64,000 nucleotides of DNA from JAJDOD01 sp039024895 (GTDB taxonomy: Bacteria > Pseudomonadota > Alphaproteobacteria > Rhodobacterales > Rhodobacteraceae), in NCBI GenBank assembly GCA_039024895.1, contig JBCCPJ010000004.1, forward strand, positions 1 to 64,000. Direction: 5' to 3'. The translations under genes were made by a program, and so were the position numbers. Shown here one piece after another: positions 1-8,145 of this stretch. Each line of letters begins with the position of its first letter. The first letter of the stretch is position 1. A model generated the notes under the pieces. It was not told the origin of the DNA, ran no database searches, and was given only the letters and a program-made list of their open reading frames with translations.

Positions 1-140
1 ACGAGAAAGGACCAAACACAGGACCATCGAAACGCGCCGCTTGCTTCACCGCAAATCCGCCGCATAATCAAACCAAACAGATGAACCAGATCCTCTCTTA
101 GCTCAGGCGGCCATCTGTCCCAAAATCCCTGACGACGGAC

Positions 141-674
141 ATGCCATACTTCCTCACAGCCCGTGGGAAGGCCGGTGAGTTCGTGGAGAAGTACACCGAA
201 CTGGCCAAGGCCACGAAGATGCTGACCGGGTTCGTGAACAGCTTTCCTCAATACTTCCAGACTGGACCTGTGGGCCAGACGGTCATCCTCCCGCAGTACA
301 ATTTCAAGAACAACACCAAGCGGTCTCAAAGCTCATCTCCGAACGGTCAGAACATGCCAAAGCGGGGCAAGTGGGCGAAGCACTTCCGTCGCTGCATCAC
401 CGCCGCACCCGGCAAAGTCCTAGTTGCTTCTGACCTCTCACAGGCCGAGCTTCGCATCGCTGCATGGATGGCAGGTGAGCGCGAGATGATGCGCATCTAC
501 CAAGAGGATGGGGACATCCACACCATCACCGCCGCTATGGCCATGGGCATCGCAGATGAGGCGTTTCAGGAACTCGCCTCTAGCGAGAAGAAGCTGAAGC
601 GATTTCAAGCAAAAGCTTCCCGCCGTTTTAACCCCACCACAGAAGTAGTGAGAAAGGAACCCAAATGCCCCTAG
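141..674 (+). pseudogene. Phage-type family A DNA polymerase fragment, broken inside motif B
   Basis: This is a fragment of a family A (Pol I-like) DNA polymerase, the type carried by many phages. Visible landmarks in order are a TKRSQSSSPNGQNMPKRGK stretch matching the TGRLSSSNPNLQNIP region, then DLSQAELRIAAW (motif A, metal-binding Asp) and a GDIHTITAAMAMG stretch. The homology stops at KRFQAKA, exactly where motif B (R-x3-K-x-x-N-F-G-x-x-Y-G) should continue, and about 17 unrelated residues lead to a stop. The frame is closed by a TAG at 99-101, so no N-terminal exonuclease or thumb region is present, and ATG 141 is only the first in-frame start. The 3' half (motifs B and C) does not appear before the next gene. 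It is either a relic or one exon of a gene split by an intron. Identity is clear; function as a polymerase is very unlikely. Confidence 0.8.
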
Positions 675-1459
675 ACAACGACAACCAAAGCAAGCCACGA
701 CCAAACATGAAGGGGGCCAACAACCCCAATTGGCGCGATCCTTTCGAGGTGCTTGCAGAGCTTCGAAGCATGGACTTCGGCACACTTCGCATCACCGGAA
801 CAGAGATAGTCCCCGGCAAACACCGCCAAGTCGAGACAACGTGTGTGGAGTGTAAGACCACAAAGCTTCGAGGCGTAGACAACCTGAAGCGAGGTAACAT
901 CAAAACCTGCATCTGCCAGCGGGCTGTCAAGAACGGATCAAACTTGAATGGTCGCTATGGCGATCCTAGGGCCACCGTGCTCGGCGAACGATATGACGCT
1001 ATCAAGCAACGTTGCGAAAACCCACGAAATCCAGAGTACCGCAACTATGGGGCAAGGGGCATCAAACTATTGTTCGGAAGTCGAGACGAGTTTATCCAGT
1101 GGTGCCTCGGCAACCTTCCTCATGAAGACTATCGAGGGGTTCAAATCGACCGTTGTAATAATGACGGCCACTACGAACCTGGGAACCTACGACTGGTCAC
1201 TCAGATGGAAAACTTGCGCAACAAGCGAAACAGCGTGAAGGTTCCCTACGGCGACCTAATGGTCAACGCTTCCGATCTTTGGCACTTGATGAAGTCTGAC
1301 TATCCGAGTTTTTCCTTGTCTCCTCGATCAACAGCCAGGTTCGCAGCGAAGGGCGTATCGTGGAATGAAATCCTCGAGATGAAAGGTCGCGGAACGTATA
1401 AAGGCCGCCCTCAACCAGAAGTGAGCATCCAAATATTGAAGCTGTATGGAAAGTTCTAG
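665..1459 (+). CDS. HNH homing-endonuclease-like protein
   Basis: A 264-residue HNH-type nuclease of the kind found in phage introns and as free-standing homing enzymes. Residues 60-84 contain a CxxC...CxC pair (C60, C63, C82, C84) that could bind zinc. Residues 107-186 carry the family signature: ERYDAIKQRC, then YGARGIK, then an IDRCNNDGHYEPGNLR core and a closing N-x2-N. The C-terminal 70 residues (around GDLMVNASDL and GVSWNEIL) resemble the small DNA-binding repeat often seen at the end of these nucleases. The start overlaps the stop of the polymerase fragment, and an AAAGGA ribosome site lies 6 bases upstream. Its position directly after a polymerase interrupted in motif B fits an intron-encoded or intron-remnant endonuclease. 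The 3' exon is missing, so mobility is doubtful. Confidence 0.75.
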   Translation: MPLDNDNQSKPRPNMKGANNPNWRDPFEVLAELRSMDFGTLRITGTEIVPGKHRQVETTCVECKTTKLRGVDNLKRGNIKTCICQRAVKNGSNLNGRYGDPRATVLGERYDAIKQRCENPRNPEYRNYGARGIKLLFGSRDEFIQWCLGNLPHEDYRGVQIDRCNNDGHYEPGNLRLVTQMENLRNKRNSVKVPYGDLMVNASDLWHLMKSDYPSFSLSPRSTARFAAKGVSWNEILEMKGRGTYKGRPQPEVSIQILKLYGKF

Positions 1460-1486
1460 GAGAAACTGGAGCCCATAAGTAGAATG

Positions 1487-2671
1487 CTAAGGACGCTTAA
1501 ACTCTAGGATTGTCTCGGTACGCATCCGGTTTTGTAGAGGGCTGTCGGTATTGACGGGAAGGTATCTGCGATTTTGAGGTAGTTCTCTTTCGAACTTCCG
1601 TACGACCTCCATACCAGCAATTTCACCCGCGACTGCTACGGCTTCGGAATTCTGAACGAAAACTCCTTTCAGACACGAGTTTCCGACCACGTAAGTCGCT
1701 GTCCCGCCTTTGCGAAGAACTCTGGCCGCCTCCCCCAAAGACGTTGATAGGTCGACTGAGTATCTTTCAATCATGCGTATGTGTCTGCGAGGTAGCCCGC
1801 TCAGATCACCGAACGCTTTGATCATTTTTCCCAGAGCTTCTTCTCCCTCTTCGGGTGCTTTCTCTGCACCGATCGATCCAGACCGAATAGATCGAAGTTC
1901 CCCGATCCGAAAACCCATCCAGACAAGTGCCAGCTTATGTCCGCGCATGTAGTCAATCGCGTTCAAGTAAGGTGGTGATGTAAGTATCGCGTCGAAGTAT
2001 TCGTCATCGAAGTCCAACGACCTCGCGTCCCCGAGTTCGACAAACACTTGTGACTTCAAACTCGAAGAAAGTAGGCGTTTCATAACTTGCTGAACCGAGG
2101 TCTTGAAACCTTGAAAAACATCATACTCAGATTCTTCGGCAACCTTATGGGGACGACTGTGTGACGTATCTCTCGCCAGAGAAGCGCGCTGTTCCTTGGT
2201 TATAATTATCCTACTCAAAGCAACCTTGAGTACGTCCGCTAGTCGTTCGTCAGCTTCATAGTCGAAGTAGTCGCTATGGTTCATCAGAACTGAGAATATG
2301 CATCGCAGTGCGCTTCTCTGCTTTTGTCCGAACCAGAACTTTATGAATGCAGAGGTCTCTGGGTCATCATCGATCCAGGTTAGAGTGACTTGTTCGGGAT
2401 CGAGAGCCAGCGATACCTTTAGCACGTCTTGGTAGTACCTCTCGAGCTCCGTAGGGCACACAGGAGTGGTCCATACGCCAGCCATGAGGACAGCTAGTGG
2501 GTCCAAGTCACGACCGTGTGCTTCATGACCAAGCAAAGACGCATGCCTGAGTGTCGTACCCGAACCTGACATTGGATCGAGCAAACGCATGCTCTTGTTT
2601 GATTTTTGTAGCGCTTCTAGCGCCAACTCCGGAGCCATTCTTGCAGGGAACGGGTGAATAGGTAAGTTCAA
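1487..2671 (-). CDS. DNA methyltransferase (N4-cytosine/N6-adenine type) of a putative restriction-like module
   Basis: An S-adenosylmethionine-dependent amino-methyltransferase acting on DNA bases. Residues 5-13 (IHPFPARMA) match the N-terminal motif X area. DPMSGSGTT at 32-40 is the AdoMet-binding motif I, and TSPPY at 231-235 is the catalytic motif IV. About 190 residues lie between motifs I and IV, enough for a target-recognition region, so the order is I-(TRD)-IV. The gene starts with TTG and overlaps the upstream ATPase-nuclease gene by 4 bases (TTGA), which implies translational coupling. Paired with a nuclease-bearing protein, its likely job is to protect host DNA from that partner, although regulatory methylation cannot be excluded. 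It is as AT-rich as the rest of the island, pointing to transfer. Specificity cannot be read from sequence. Confidence 0.82.
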   Translation of the reverse strand: MNLPIHPFPARMAPELALEALQKSNKSMRLLDPMSGSGTTLRHASLLGHEAHGRDLDPLAVLMAGVWTTPVCPTELERYYQDVLKVSLALDPEQVTLTWIDDDPETSAFIKFWFGQKQRSALRCIFSVLMNHSDYFDYEADERLADVLKVALSRIIITKEQRASLARDTSHSRPHKVAEESEYDVFQGFKTSVQQVMKRLLSSSLKSQVFVELGDARSLDFDDEYFDAILTSPPYLNAIDYMRGHKLALVWMGFRIGELRSIRSGSIGAEKAPEEGEEALGKMIKAFGDLSGLPRRHIRMIERYSVDLSTSLGEAARVLRKGGTATYVVGNSCLKGVFVQNSEAVAVAGEIAGMEVVRKFERELPQNRRYLPVNTDSPLQNRMRTETILEFKRP

Positions 2672-5304
2672 TCTCCGTCCCCTTCAGTCTCGTCCTGCCC
2701 ATGAAGTTCTTCAAGCTGGGATTTAACGGCGTCAGCGACTCTGTTCGGTGCAGCATTTACCACAATTTTTTGATCTTCAGTTAGTCCGACCAAGTCTGGT
2801 ACGAGGATTGAAACCCCACGAACCAGATTAAGTACGTCACTGTCCGTTACAGATTTCGCATTGAGTGTTTCTCTGCAAGTAAAAGATATTGTACCTGCGT
2901 CGAGAACATCCGGAACTTTGCCGCGCAGTTGCTCCAATGCTTTCAAAAACACATCAAGTGTCAGTTTTCTGGAGCTAGTGAGTTCATCTTGCAAGGCGTC
3001 GATCCACTCGGTGACTTTATCGGGGTCATGCAACTTGAAGAGCCCCTCAAGACGATCCAACGGAATGGCCCCATGCTTGACCGTGAATTCCAATAGCCTG
3101 CCAAGATCGGATGCCTTTATTGGGGTCACACCCTGTTGTTCGCATCTTGTGGCAGCGGCTCCGTCCTGAAAGCCCGGAGCGACGACAAGTGCGTAATCTG
3201 CATCATATCGCTTCTTGTGTTCCTTGATTCCGTCAAGCGACAGGTTTCCTGTCTTGGCGGCGTCATGTTTGCTCGACTTTGCGTCATAGGTGAACTTGTA
3301 GAGCGGAGGTTCAGGTTCAGCGTCCGTCGGCTTCCTGCTCGTTGCAAACAGTTTTGCTGACGCCACCCCTTCCGGCTCCCCAGAACCACCTTTGGTTTCG
3401 ACACTAAACCCAATGTAGCGAAGGGCATCAGCGAGCACCGCTTCCATTTCCTTGAAAACGCCGCTCTTGTGCTGCTTCTGAAGTAGTATCTGGGCAATGT
3501 GCGTGCCGGACTGCCGCCGCTGAATAGCTCTGAAGCGCATTAGACGGTCTCTATACTGCCTGACGTTATCTAACTTGCTAGGATCAACACCGGTCTCGAG
3601 AGCATATACGTCAGTCAGGAAGTTCACCATTGCCACAGTACGCATGAGCTCCTTCTCGGCCTTAGTCCGAGAGTGCTCAGCCACAAACGGGTGCTTCTTG
3701 TTGACCACAATCGTGCTATCTGAAAGGCGAAACTTTACGAACTCATCATCTTTAAATGTCTCGTACTTCACAGACTCCAGCGCATTCTTGATATTGTCCG
3801 AAGTATTCTCTCGCCAGTTTTTCCGGCTCTCTTCACGGTCAGTAATGCCGGAGTCGTCAAATAGCCCTGGCAGTTGGGGCTGCGTACGCAGAGCCTCAGA
3901 AACGGCACTTCTAAGCGGTGCTAACGAAACAACCCCCAATGACTTGACCAAAACGTCGCCGCCATCAGGCATCTCAGCGTTCGCGTCGCTGTCGTAGACT
4001 GAACGCGTAAGATTGAAGCACCGGCGCAGAAACGCCCTAAAGACCTTCAGTTCTCTGGAGCTCTTAAACTGCTCTCGATTGGTTACCAGATGGTGGTTCA
4101 GGCCATCTGCTCGCACCGCCATCCGGAACCGCGCCCACGAAGCGTGACTATGGTTGTCGGCCCCAAACTGCGGATCGTCCTGGTTCACAACTCTCCCCAG
4201 GACATTGACTAAAAAGCCGTTAGAGAAACCAATCTCTTCAGACTTACCGCCACTAATCTTGTCTTCGTACAGTGTGATCGTCCCGCTGACTTTTCCAATT
4301 TCCGGGATATCCACAAATGTGTACGAAACTTCGTTTTCTTCTTCACTCTCAGTCTTGAAGGTTATTGTCTCCGTCTCACCTTCAATTGGTCCTGCAACTT
4401 CAAAAGACTTGAAGCCCAGCTCTTCTCCAATTTTCCAGGACCTAATTACTGTGGCGTCGACTTTAGACGACTGCAGGACATCCCCGTTCAATCTGATGGT
4501 CAACTCGCTACTCATTGGCAGCGCCGCCTCAAGCATCCTCCGCAATATTCCAGTCTGGAGGTTGCGTCCCGAACGCTTCAAGCCTGACAGCACGACCAAA
4601 GTCCAAGAGTCAGAACTAGAGGTTTCGAGCGCGGTTTGAGGCGAACCAAACTCGTCGGGCACATCAATTTCGTCAACTTCCGGAACGACTTCTTTAGTGA
4701 TGAGTTTTTTTAGCTCTGGACCATTTTCAACTGACGCTAGTGCCTCCTCCAGCTCATCCTCCGACAACTCAAACATTTCTAGATTGAGTTCGCTCACAAG
4801 TTTGTCGGGGTTTTCGCTTTTGTCGATAGCACCGTAGTCCATCGTTACCCGTCGGATCACGCCGTCAGCGGCCTTACAGATATAGGTCAACTTGTTGCCC
4901 AGAACATACGTCGACAACTTGCCGATACCAAACTTTCCGACGACGCGTCGACCATATTGAAACTGCTGCTTTTCCTTTGGAGAGAAGGCGATCTTCCATA
5001 GTGTCCGGAGGCCATCTTCGTCCATTGATGCTCCGTTGTCGAAGACAGTCAAAGCGGCGGTAGGCGAGGCGAGATCGTCCGGAACGAAGACATCTACGAA
5101 AGTCGCTCCGGCATCCCAGCCGTTCGAAATTAACTCCTCGAAGGCCTTCTGCGGAGACGAATATAGTTGTTCACTAAAGTGTTCGAGGAAACGAGTGCTA
5201 ATCTCTACGGATATCTCGCCCGCAGACTCTCCAACCGCCTCTGCGGCGATCACACTTGAGCCGTCGTCAGCGCTTGTTACTTGGTCACCCGCATCGTGAG
5301 CCAT
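2668..5304 (-). CDS. GHKL (MORC/Hsp90-like) ATPase fused to a PD-(D/E)XK nuclease domain
   Basis: An 878-residue two-part protein. The N-terminal third is a Bergerat-fold ATPase: FEELISNGWDAGA (residues 55-67; Glu, Asn and Asp of the N box), DNGASMD (89-95) and a glycine-rich VGKFGIGKLS loop (122-131). Residues about 230-430 resemble the transducer part of MutL/Hsp90-type proteins. Near residues 621-676 there is a restriction-endonuclease-like pattern: E621 in a helix, GEPEG at 642-646, then YDAKSS with D674-x-K676, followed by HKKRYDADYALVVAPGF. That matches a PD-(D/E)XK core with Glu in place of the first Asp. MutL/MORC-type ATPases in restriction-modification loci were described by Iyer, Abhiman and Aravind (2008). 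The downstream methyltransferase overlaps by 4 bases. I infer ATP-driven DNA clamping with cleavage of unmodified DNA. An AAAGGG site lies 8 bases before the ATG. Confidence 0.8.
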   Translation of the reverse strand: MAHDAGDQVTSADDGSSVIAAEAVGESAGEISVEISTRFLEHFSEQLYSSPQKAFEELISNGWDAGATFVDVFVPDDLASPTAALTVFDNGASMDEDGLRTLWKIAFSPKEKQQFQYGRRVVGKFGIGKLSTYVLGNKLTYICKAADGVIRRVTMDYGAIDKSENPDKLVSELNLEMFELSEDELEEALASVENGPELKKLITKEVVPEVDEIDVPDEFGSPQTALETSSSDSWTLVVLSGLKRSGRNLQTGILRRMLEAALPMSSELTIRLNGDVLQSSKVDATVIRSWKIGEELGFKSFEVAGPIEGETETITFKTESEEENEVSYTFVDIPEIGKVSGTITLYEDKISGGKSEEIGFSNGFLVNVLGRVVNQDDPQFGADNHSHASWARFRMAVRADGLNHHLVTNREQFKSSRELKVFRAFLRRCFNLTRSVYDSDANAEMPDGGDVLVKSLGVVSLAPLRSAVSEALRTQPQLPGLFDDSGITDREESRKNWRENTSDNIKNALESVKYETFKDDEFVKFRLSDSTIVVNKKHPFVAEHSRTKAEKELMRTVAMVNFLTDVYALETGVDPSKLDNVRQYRDRLMRFRAIQRRQSGTHIAQILLQKQHKSGVFKEMEAVLADALRYIGFSVETKGGSGEPEGVASAKLFATSRKPTDAEPEPPLYKFTYDAKSSKHDAAKTGNLSLDGIKEHKKRYDADYALVVAPGFQDGAAATRCEQQGVTPIKASDLGRLLEFTVKHGAIPLDRLEGLFKLHDPDKVTEWIDALQDELTSSRKLTLDVFLKALEQLRGKVPDVLDAGTISFTCRETLNAKSVTDSDVLNLVRGVSILVPDLVGLTEDQKIVVNAAPNRVADAVKSQLEELHGQDETEGDGD

Positions 5305-5590
5305 GATCGCGCCCTTTCAAAGTGTTGTGCAAATGGTGGGATGATACACCAAATATAGAAAAATAGTCTAGAAAAACACTATCAGCGCAAACGTTTGTTT
5401 GGAAGCTGAAAGTCGTTAAAGTTCTGATGTCATTACAAAAACCTCGCGGCGTGACCAATTTATCTATGGCACCAGTTTGAAGTTTGCACTGCTCCTAGCA
5501 CTATGACTATCAGGAGGTGGACACAGAGGTGGACAGCAAACAGATGACCTCAGTTAAGCATCAGATATATATATGAAAAATTTTAATACT
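5305..5590. other. AT-rich intergenic region between island cargo and tRNA-Leu
   Basis: Holds the upstream region of the ATPase-nuclease gene and the junction with the tRNA. It is strongly AT-rich, with a run of alternating A and T near 5566-5575 and a T-rich stretch just beyond the tRNA 3' end. No integrase reading frame is present here, although integrase genes often lie next to the attachment site. No gene could be supported. Confidence 0.6.
5514..5535. repeat. Two 10-bp direct repeats, possible integrase arm-type sites
   Basis: GAGGTGGACA occurs at 5514-5523 and again, exactly, at 5526-5535 (period 12). They lie about 55 bases from the 3' end of the tRNA-Leu gene, on the island side. Short direct repeats at that distance from a tRNA attachment core are typical of arm-type binding sites of tyrosine integrases. 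That role is an inference, since no integrase or second attachment site is in the window. Confidence 0.45.
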
Positions 5591-5677
5591 TGGTGCGGTC
5601 GAGAAGACTCGAACTTCCACGGGTGTTACCCCACAGCGACCTCAACGCTGCGCGTCTACCAATTCCGCCACGACCGC
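5591..5677 (-). tRNA. tRNA-Leu (anticodon GAG)
   Basis: Read on the minus strand it forms a complete class II tRNA of 87 bases including an encoded CCA end (5591-5593). The acceptor stem pairs GCGGTCG with CGACCGC, the anticodon stem CAGCG/CGCTG encloses the loop TTGAGGT (anticodon GAG, reading CUC/CUU), and a long variable arm is present, as expected for leucine. The T loop is TTCGAGT. The 3' end faces the low-GC island at 1-5590, so the gene is the probable integration site, with its 3' end restored by the element. Confidence 0.95.
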
Positions 5678-5764
5678 ACGTCCCGGCTTCGGGTGCGCGG
5701 GGTTTAGCGCTCTGGCGCTGCATTGTGAAGAGGGGAAATGCGGAAAACCGCAGATGGGGGAAGT

Positions 5765-5791
5765 CTGGCCCCGGCGCGAAGCCGAGGCCAG
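5765..5791 (-). terminator. GC-rich hairpin after the 5797-7218 gene
   Basis: CTGGCC(C/T)CGGC arms pair around a TTCGC loop just past the stop of the minus-strand gene. There is no T-tract, so it may act as a transcript stabiliser or a Rho-assisted terminator rather than an intrinsic terminator. Confidence 0.45.
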
Positions 5792-5796
5792 CTCTT

Positions 5797-7218
5797 TTAT
5801 TCGCCGAACTTGAATGTCGGGAGGCTTGTCGATGCCGGCTGCACCGGTGCGTTCATCGCATTGTCTGGTCCGGCAACAGCCGCCTTGATAAGCGCTGTCC
5901 GCTCAGGCTGACCGGGCGCGAAGACCGGGGCAGACCCGCCTTCCACCGCTGAGACGGCCATCATATACCATTCGGTTGCCGCCTCTTTGCGCATCGTGGC
6001 ACCGAAACCCTGGTTCAGGTGGTGGCCCATCAGCTCCGCATAAGCTTGCTCACCCAACGCGGTCAGCACAAGGCCCGACCCGATGGCAACCTCCATGTCA
6101 TCGGTCCGGTAGCCCACCGAGAGGCAAATCTTGGAGGTCGCCGTGAGTTGTGCCGGTGCCATGCCCGAATTCAGCACGAAGCTCGACACACCTTGCAAGA
6201 CTTCATCCCGCGATTTCATCGAAAGTGCCGCGACATGTTCTTTCAGTATAGGTCCGAAGGACTTACACTGGGCCGCGATCTCGTTGACGCCGACACCCTG
6301 GATCGACGCCGCGAGTTTCTCACCTTCCGCAATCGCGTAGGTGCGCGCGAGGCAGAATTGCTCGTTCAGGACCGCATCGGGGTCCGACATGCTCGCGAGG
6401 GTCGTGAAGCCGCCATTGGTATTGGTCAGCAGGGACACCGTGTTGCAATGGGACGCGAGCGACACGCTGGCATCACCGCTGCCCAGGAAGTTGGGCAGCG
6501 CCGCCGTTGCGGTTGCCCCCTGCGCTGGCGCAGTCGTGGGCGCGGCGTTTCCGATCACCGGCACCGTCGTGGCCGGTTGATTAATCACAGGGGTAGGCAC
6601 CGGTGCAGCGACGGCGACCGTGCCGGGCAATGCCGGTTGAACAGGTACCGGCACAGGGGCTGCAACTGCCACGGTACCGCCCGCGACGCCCGGCTGCACC
6701 GGTACGGGTTGCACAGGCACAGGTTGCGCGACTGTCACACCGGCGGCTTCATCGCGATAAACCAGCAAAAGCCCGCGCGGTCCCATGCCCTTTGCTGCGA
6801 TCTGCTGCGCGGTATAGGCCCCGCCAGCAATCGCACGCTGATATGACCCAAGAAGGAAGCTCTTTTCGTAATCGGTGAGGTATCCTGTCGGCGGATAGCC
6901 CAGATGCGCCTGGTATTGCGTAATTGCGCCGCGCGACTTCCGTCCAAGCACACCATCCGCTGTCCCAGCCGGGAAACCGAAGTAGTTGAGCGATGTCTGC
7001 ACCTGGCGCGCCTCGGCGCGGGCAGCATTGTTGACGGGAGCCCTGTAGGTCCGCTTGGTCGTCGTTTTACGCTGCCGGTTCTTCGTGGCCTCGTTCACGA
7101 TGACGCCGCCGATGATTCCCCCGACGATTGCCTCACCCAGATCAGCGTCGGCGCGCCCTGCGGCACCAACAGCAATTATCGCGGCGAGAGCGGCACTTAC
7201 AGCCAGTTTTTGATGCAT
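5797..7218 (-). CDS. Exported protein with a peptidoglycan-binding domain
   Basis: A 473-residue secreted or periplasmic protein of unknown role. The N-terminus is a signal peptide (MHQKLAVSAALAAIIAV, cleavage probably after ADA near residue 26), followed by a glycine-rich hydrophobic stretch. Residues about 67-120 fit a peptidoglycan_binding_1 repeat (VQTSLNYFGFPAGTADGVLG, then AITQYQ). Residues about 165-230 are a low-complexity linker rich in Pro, Val and Gln with near-repeats of VPVQP. The remaining 230 residues are a conserved-looking helical domain that I do not recognise. It stands alone, next to the tRNA and divergent from lipB. A cell-envelope function is inferred from the export signal and the wall-binding domain only. 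Confidence 0.7.
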   Translation of the reverse strand: MHQKLAVSAALAAIIAVGAAGRADADLGEAIVGGIIGGVIVNEATKNRQRKTTTKRTYRAPVNNAARAEARQVQTSLNYFGFPAGTADGVLGRKSRGAITQYQAHLGYPPTGYLTDYEKSFLLGSYQRAIAGGAYTAQQIAAKGMGPRGLLLVYRDEAAGVTVAQPVPVQPVPVQPGVAGGTVAVAAPVPVPVQPALPGTVAVAAPVPTPVINQPATTVPVIGNAAPTTAPAQGATATAALPNFLGSGDASVSLASHCNTVSLLTNTNGGFTTLASMSDPDAVLNEQFCLARTYAIAEGEKLAASIQGVGVNEIAAQCKSFGPILKEHVAALSMKSRDEVLQGVSSFVLNSGMAPAQLTATSKICLSVGYRTDDMEVAIGSGLVLTALGEQAYAELMGHHLNQGFGATMRKEAATEWYMMAVSAVEGGSAPVFAPGQPERTALIKAAVAGPDNAMNAPVQPASTSLPTFKFGE

Positions 7219-7349
7219 AGCATCCCCCTTGGAAACGGATTAACCTTAAATTCTGAAGCGATGCTAACACGGGTTAAGCGAAGGGCACTACGTTTTTTCC
7301 GGATTTTCACACCGATTGTCACGCCGAGCGACCGGGGATACGAGACACT

Positions 7350-7997
7350 ATGGCCGTCGAATGGATCACCAGCACCGCGCCCGTGCCCTATGAAATGGCG
7401 CTGAAGGCGATGGAAACCCGCGTCGCGGGCATTCGCGCGGGCACCGAACCCGAGGCGATTTGGCTCCTTGAGCATCCGCCGCTTTACACCGCTGGAACCT
7501 CCGCCACAGCGAGCGATCTGATCGAGCCGGACCGGTTTCCCGTCATTCAGACCCGGCGCGGCGGGCAATATACCTACCACGGGCCGGGCCAACGGGTGGC
7601 CTATGTGATGCTCGATGTGGGCGCACGGGGCCGCGATGTGCGCCGTTTTGTCGAACGGCTGGAGGCCTGGGTGATCGCTGCCCTTGCCGAGTTCAACGTC
7701 ACTGGCGAGATCCGGGAAGGACGCGTCGGCGTCTGGGTGGCCCGGCCGGAGAAAACTTCTCGGCCCGATGGCAGTCCTCGCGAAGACAAGATCGCGGCGA
7801 TTGGCGTGCAAATGCGCAAATGGGTCAGTTTCCACGGGCTGTCGATCAATGTGGAGCCGGAACTCTCCCACTTTGACGGCATCGTGCCCTGCGGCATCGC
7901 CGATCACGGGGTGACATCGCTGGTGGATTTGGGGCTGCCGGTGACACTCGAAGATGTGGACGTTGCCCTAAAGCGCACCTTTGCGCAGGTGTTTTGA
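7350..7997 (+). CDS. lipB: Octanoyltransferase (lipoate biosynthesis)
   Basis: LipB transfers octanoyl from octanoyl-acyl carrier protein to the lipoyl domains of 2-oxoacid dehydrogenases and the glycine cleavage H protein, the first step of lipoate assembly in the cytosol. The 215-residue length is normal. Family signatures are visible: EHPPLYTAGTSA near residue 46, RRGGQYTYHGPGQ near 71-83, the lysine region KIAAIGVQMRKW, and the catalytic cysteine in GIVPCGIADHGVTSL. It is monocistronic, divergent from the neighbouring envelope gene. LipA is not in this window. Confidence 0.95.
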   Translation: MAVEWITSTAPVPYEMALKAMETRVAGIRAGTEPEAIWLLEHPPLYTAGTSATASDLIEPDRFPVIQTRRGGQYTYHGPGQRVAYVMLDVGARGRDVRRFVERLEAWVIAALAEFNVTGEIREGRVGVWVARPEKTSRPDGSPREDKIAAIGVQMRKWVSFHGLSINVEPELSHFDGIVPCGIADHGVTSLVDLGLPVTLEDVDVALKRTFAQVF

Positions 7998-8145
7998 CGC
8001 CGTTTTGAGCGATCTGTCGCGCGCCGCGCAACAGTAAGGCAGGACAGTTGACCCATGCTGCCCCTTGGACATTATCGATCCGCCAAAGTTGACAGCTTAT
8101 GGAGGCTGCCCCACCATTCGGCCACGTCCATGCACCCTGAGGCAC

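Noticed and set aside
620..1490. Complete group I intron
   Set aside because: Only about 45 bases lie between the exon break and the HNH start and 27 between its stop and the next gene. No core helices could be recognised by eye and no 3' exon exists.
5305..5590. Integrase gene next to the tRNA
   Set aside because: No reading frame of adequate length; only AT-rich sequence and short direct repeats.
7239..7250. CtrA site at TTAACCTTAA upstream of the envelope gene
   Set aside because: The spacing between the TTAA halves is 2, not 7.
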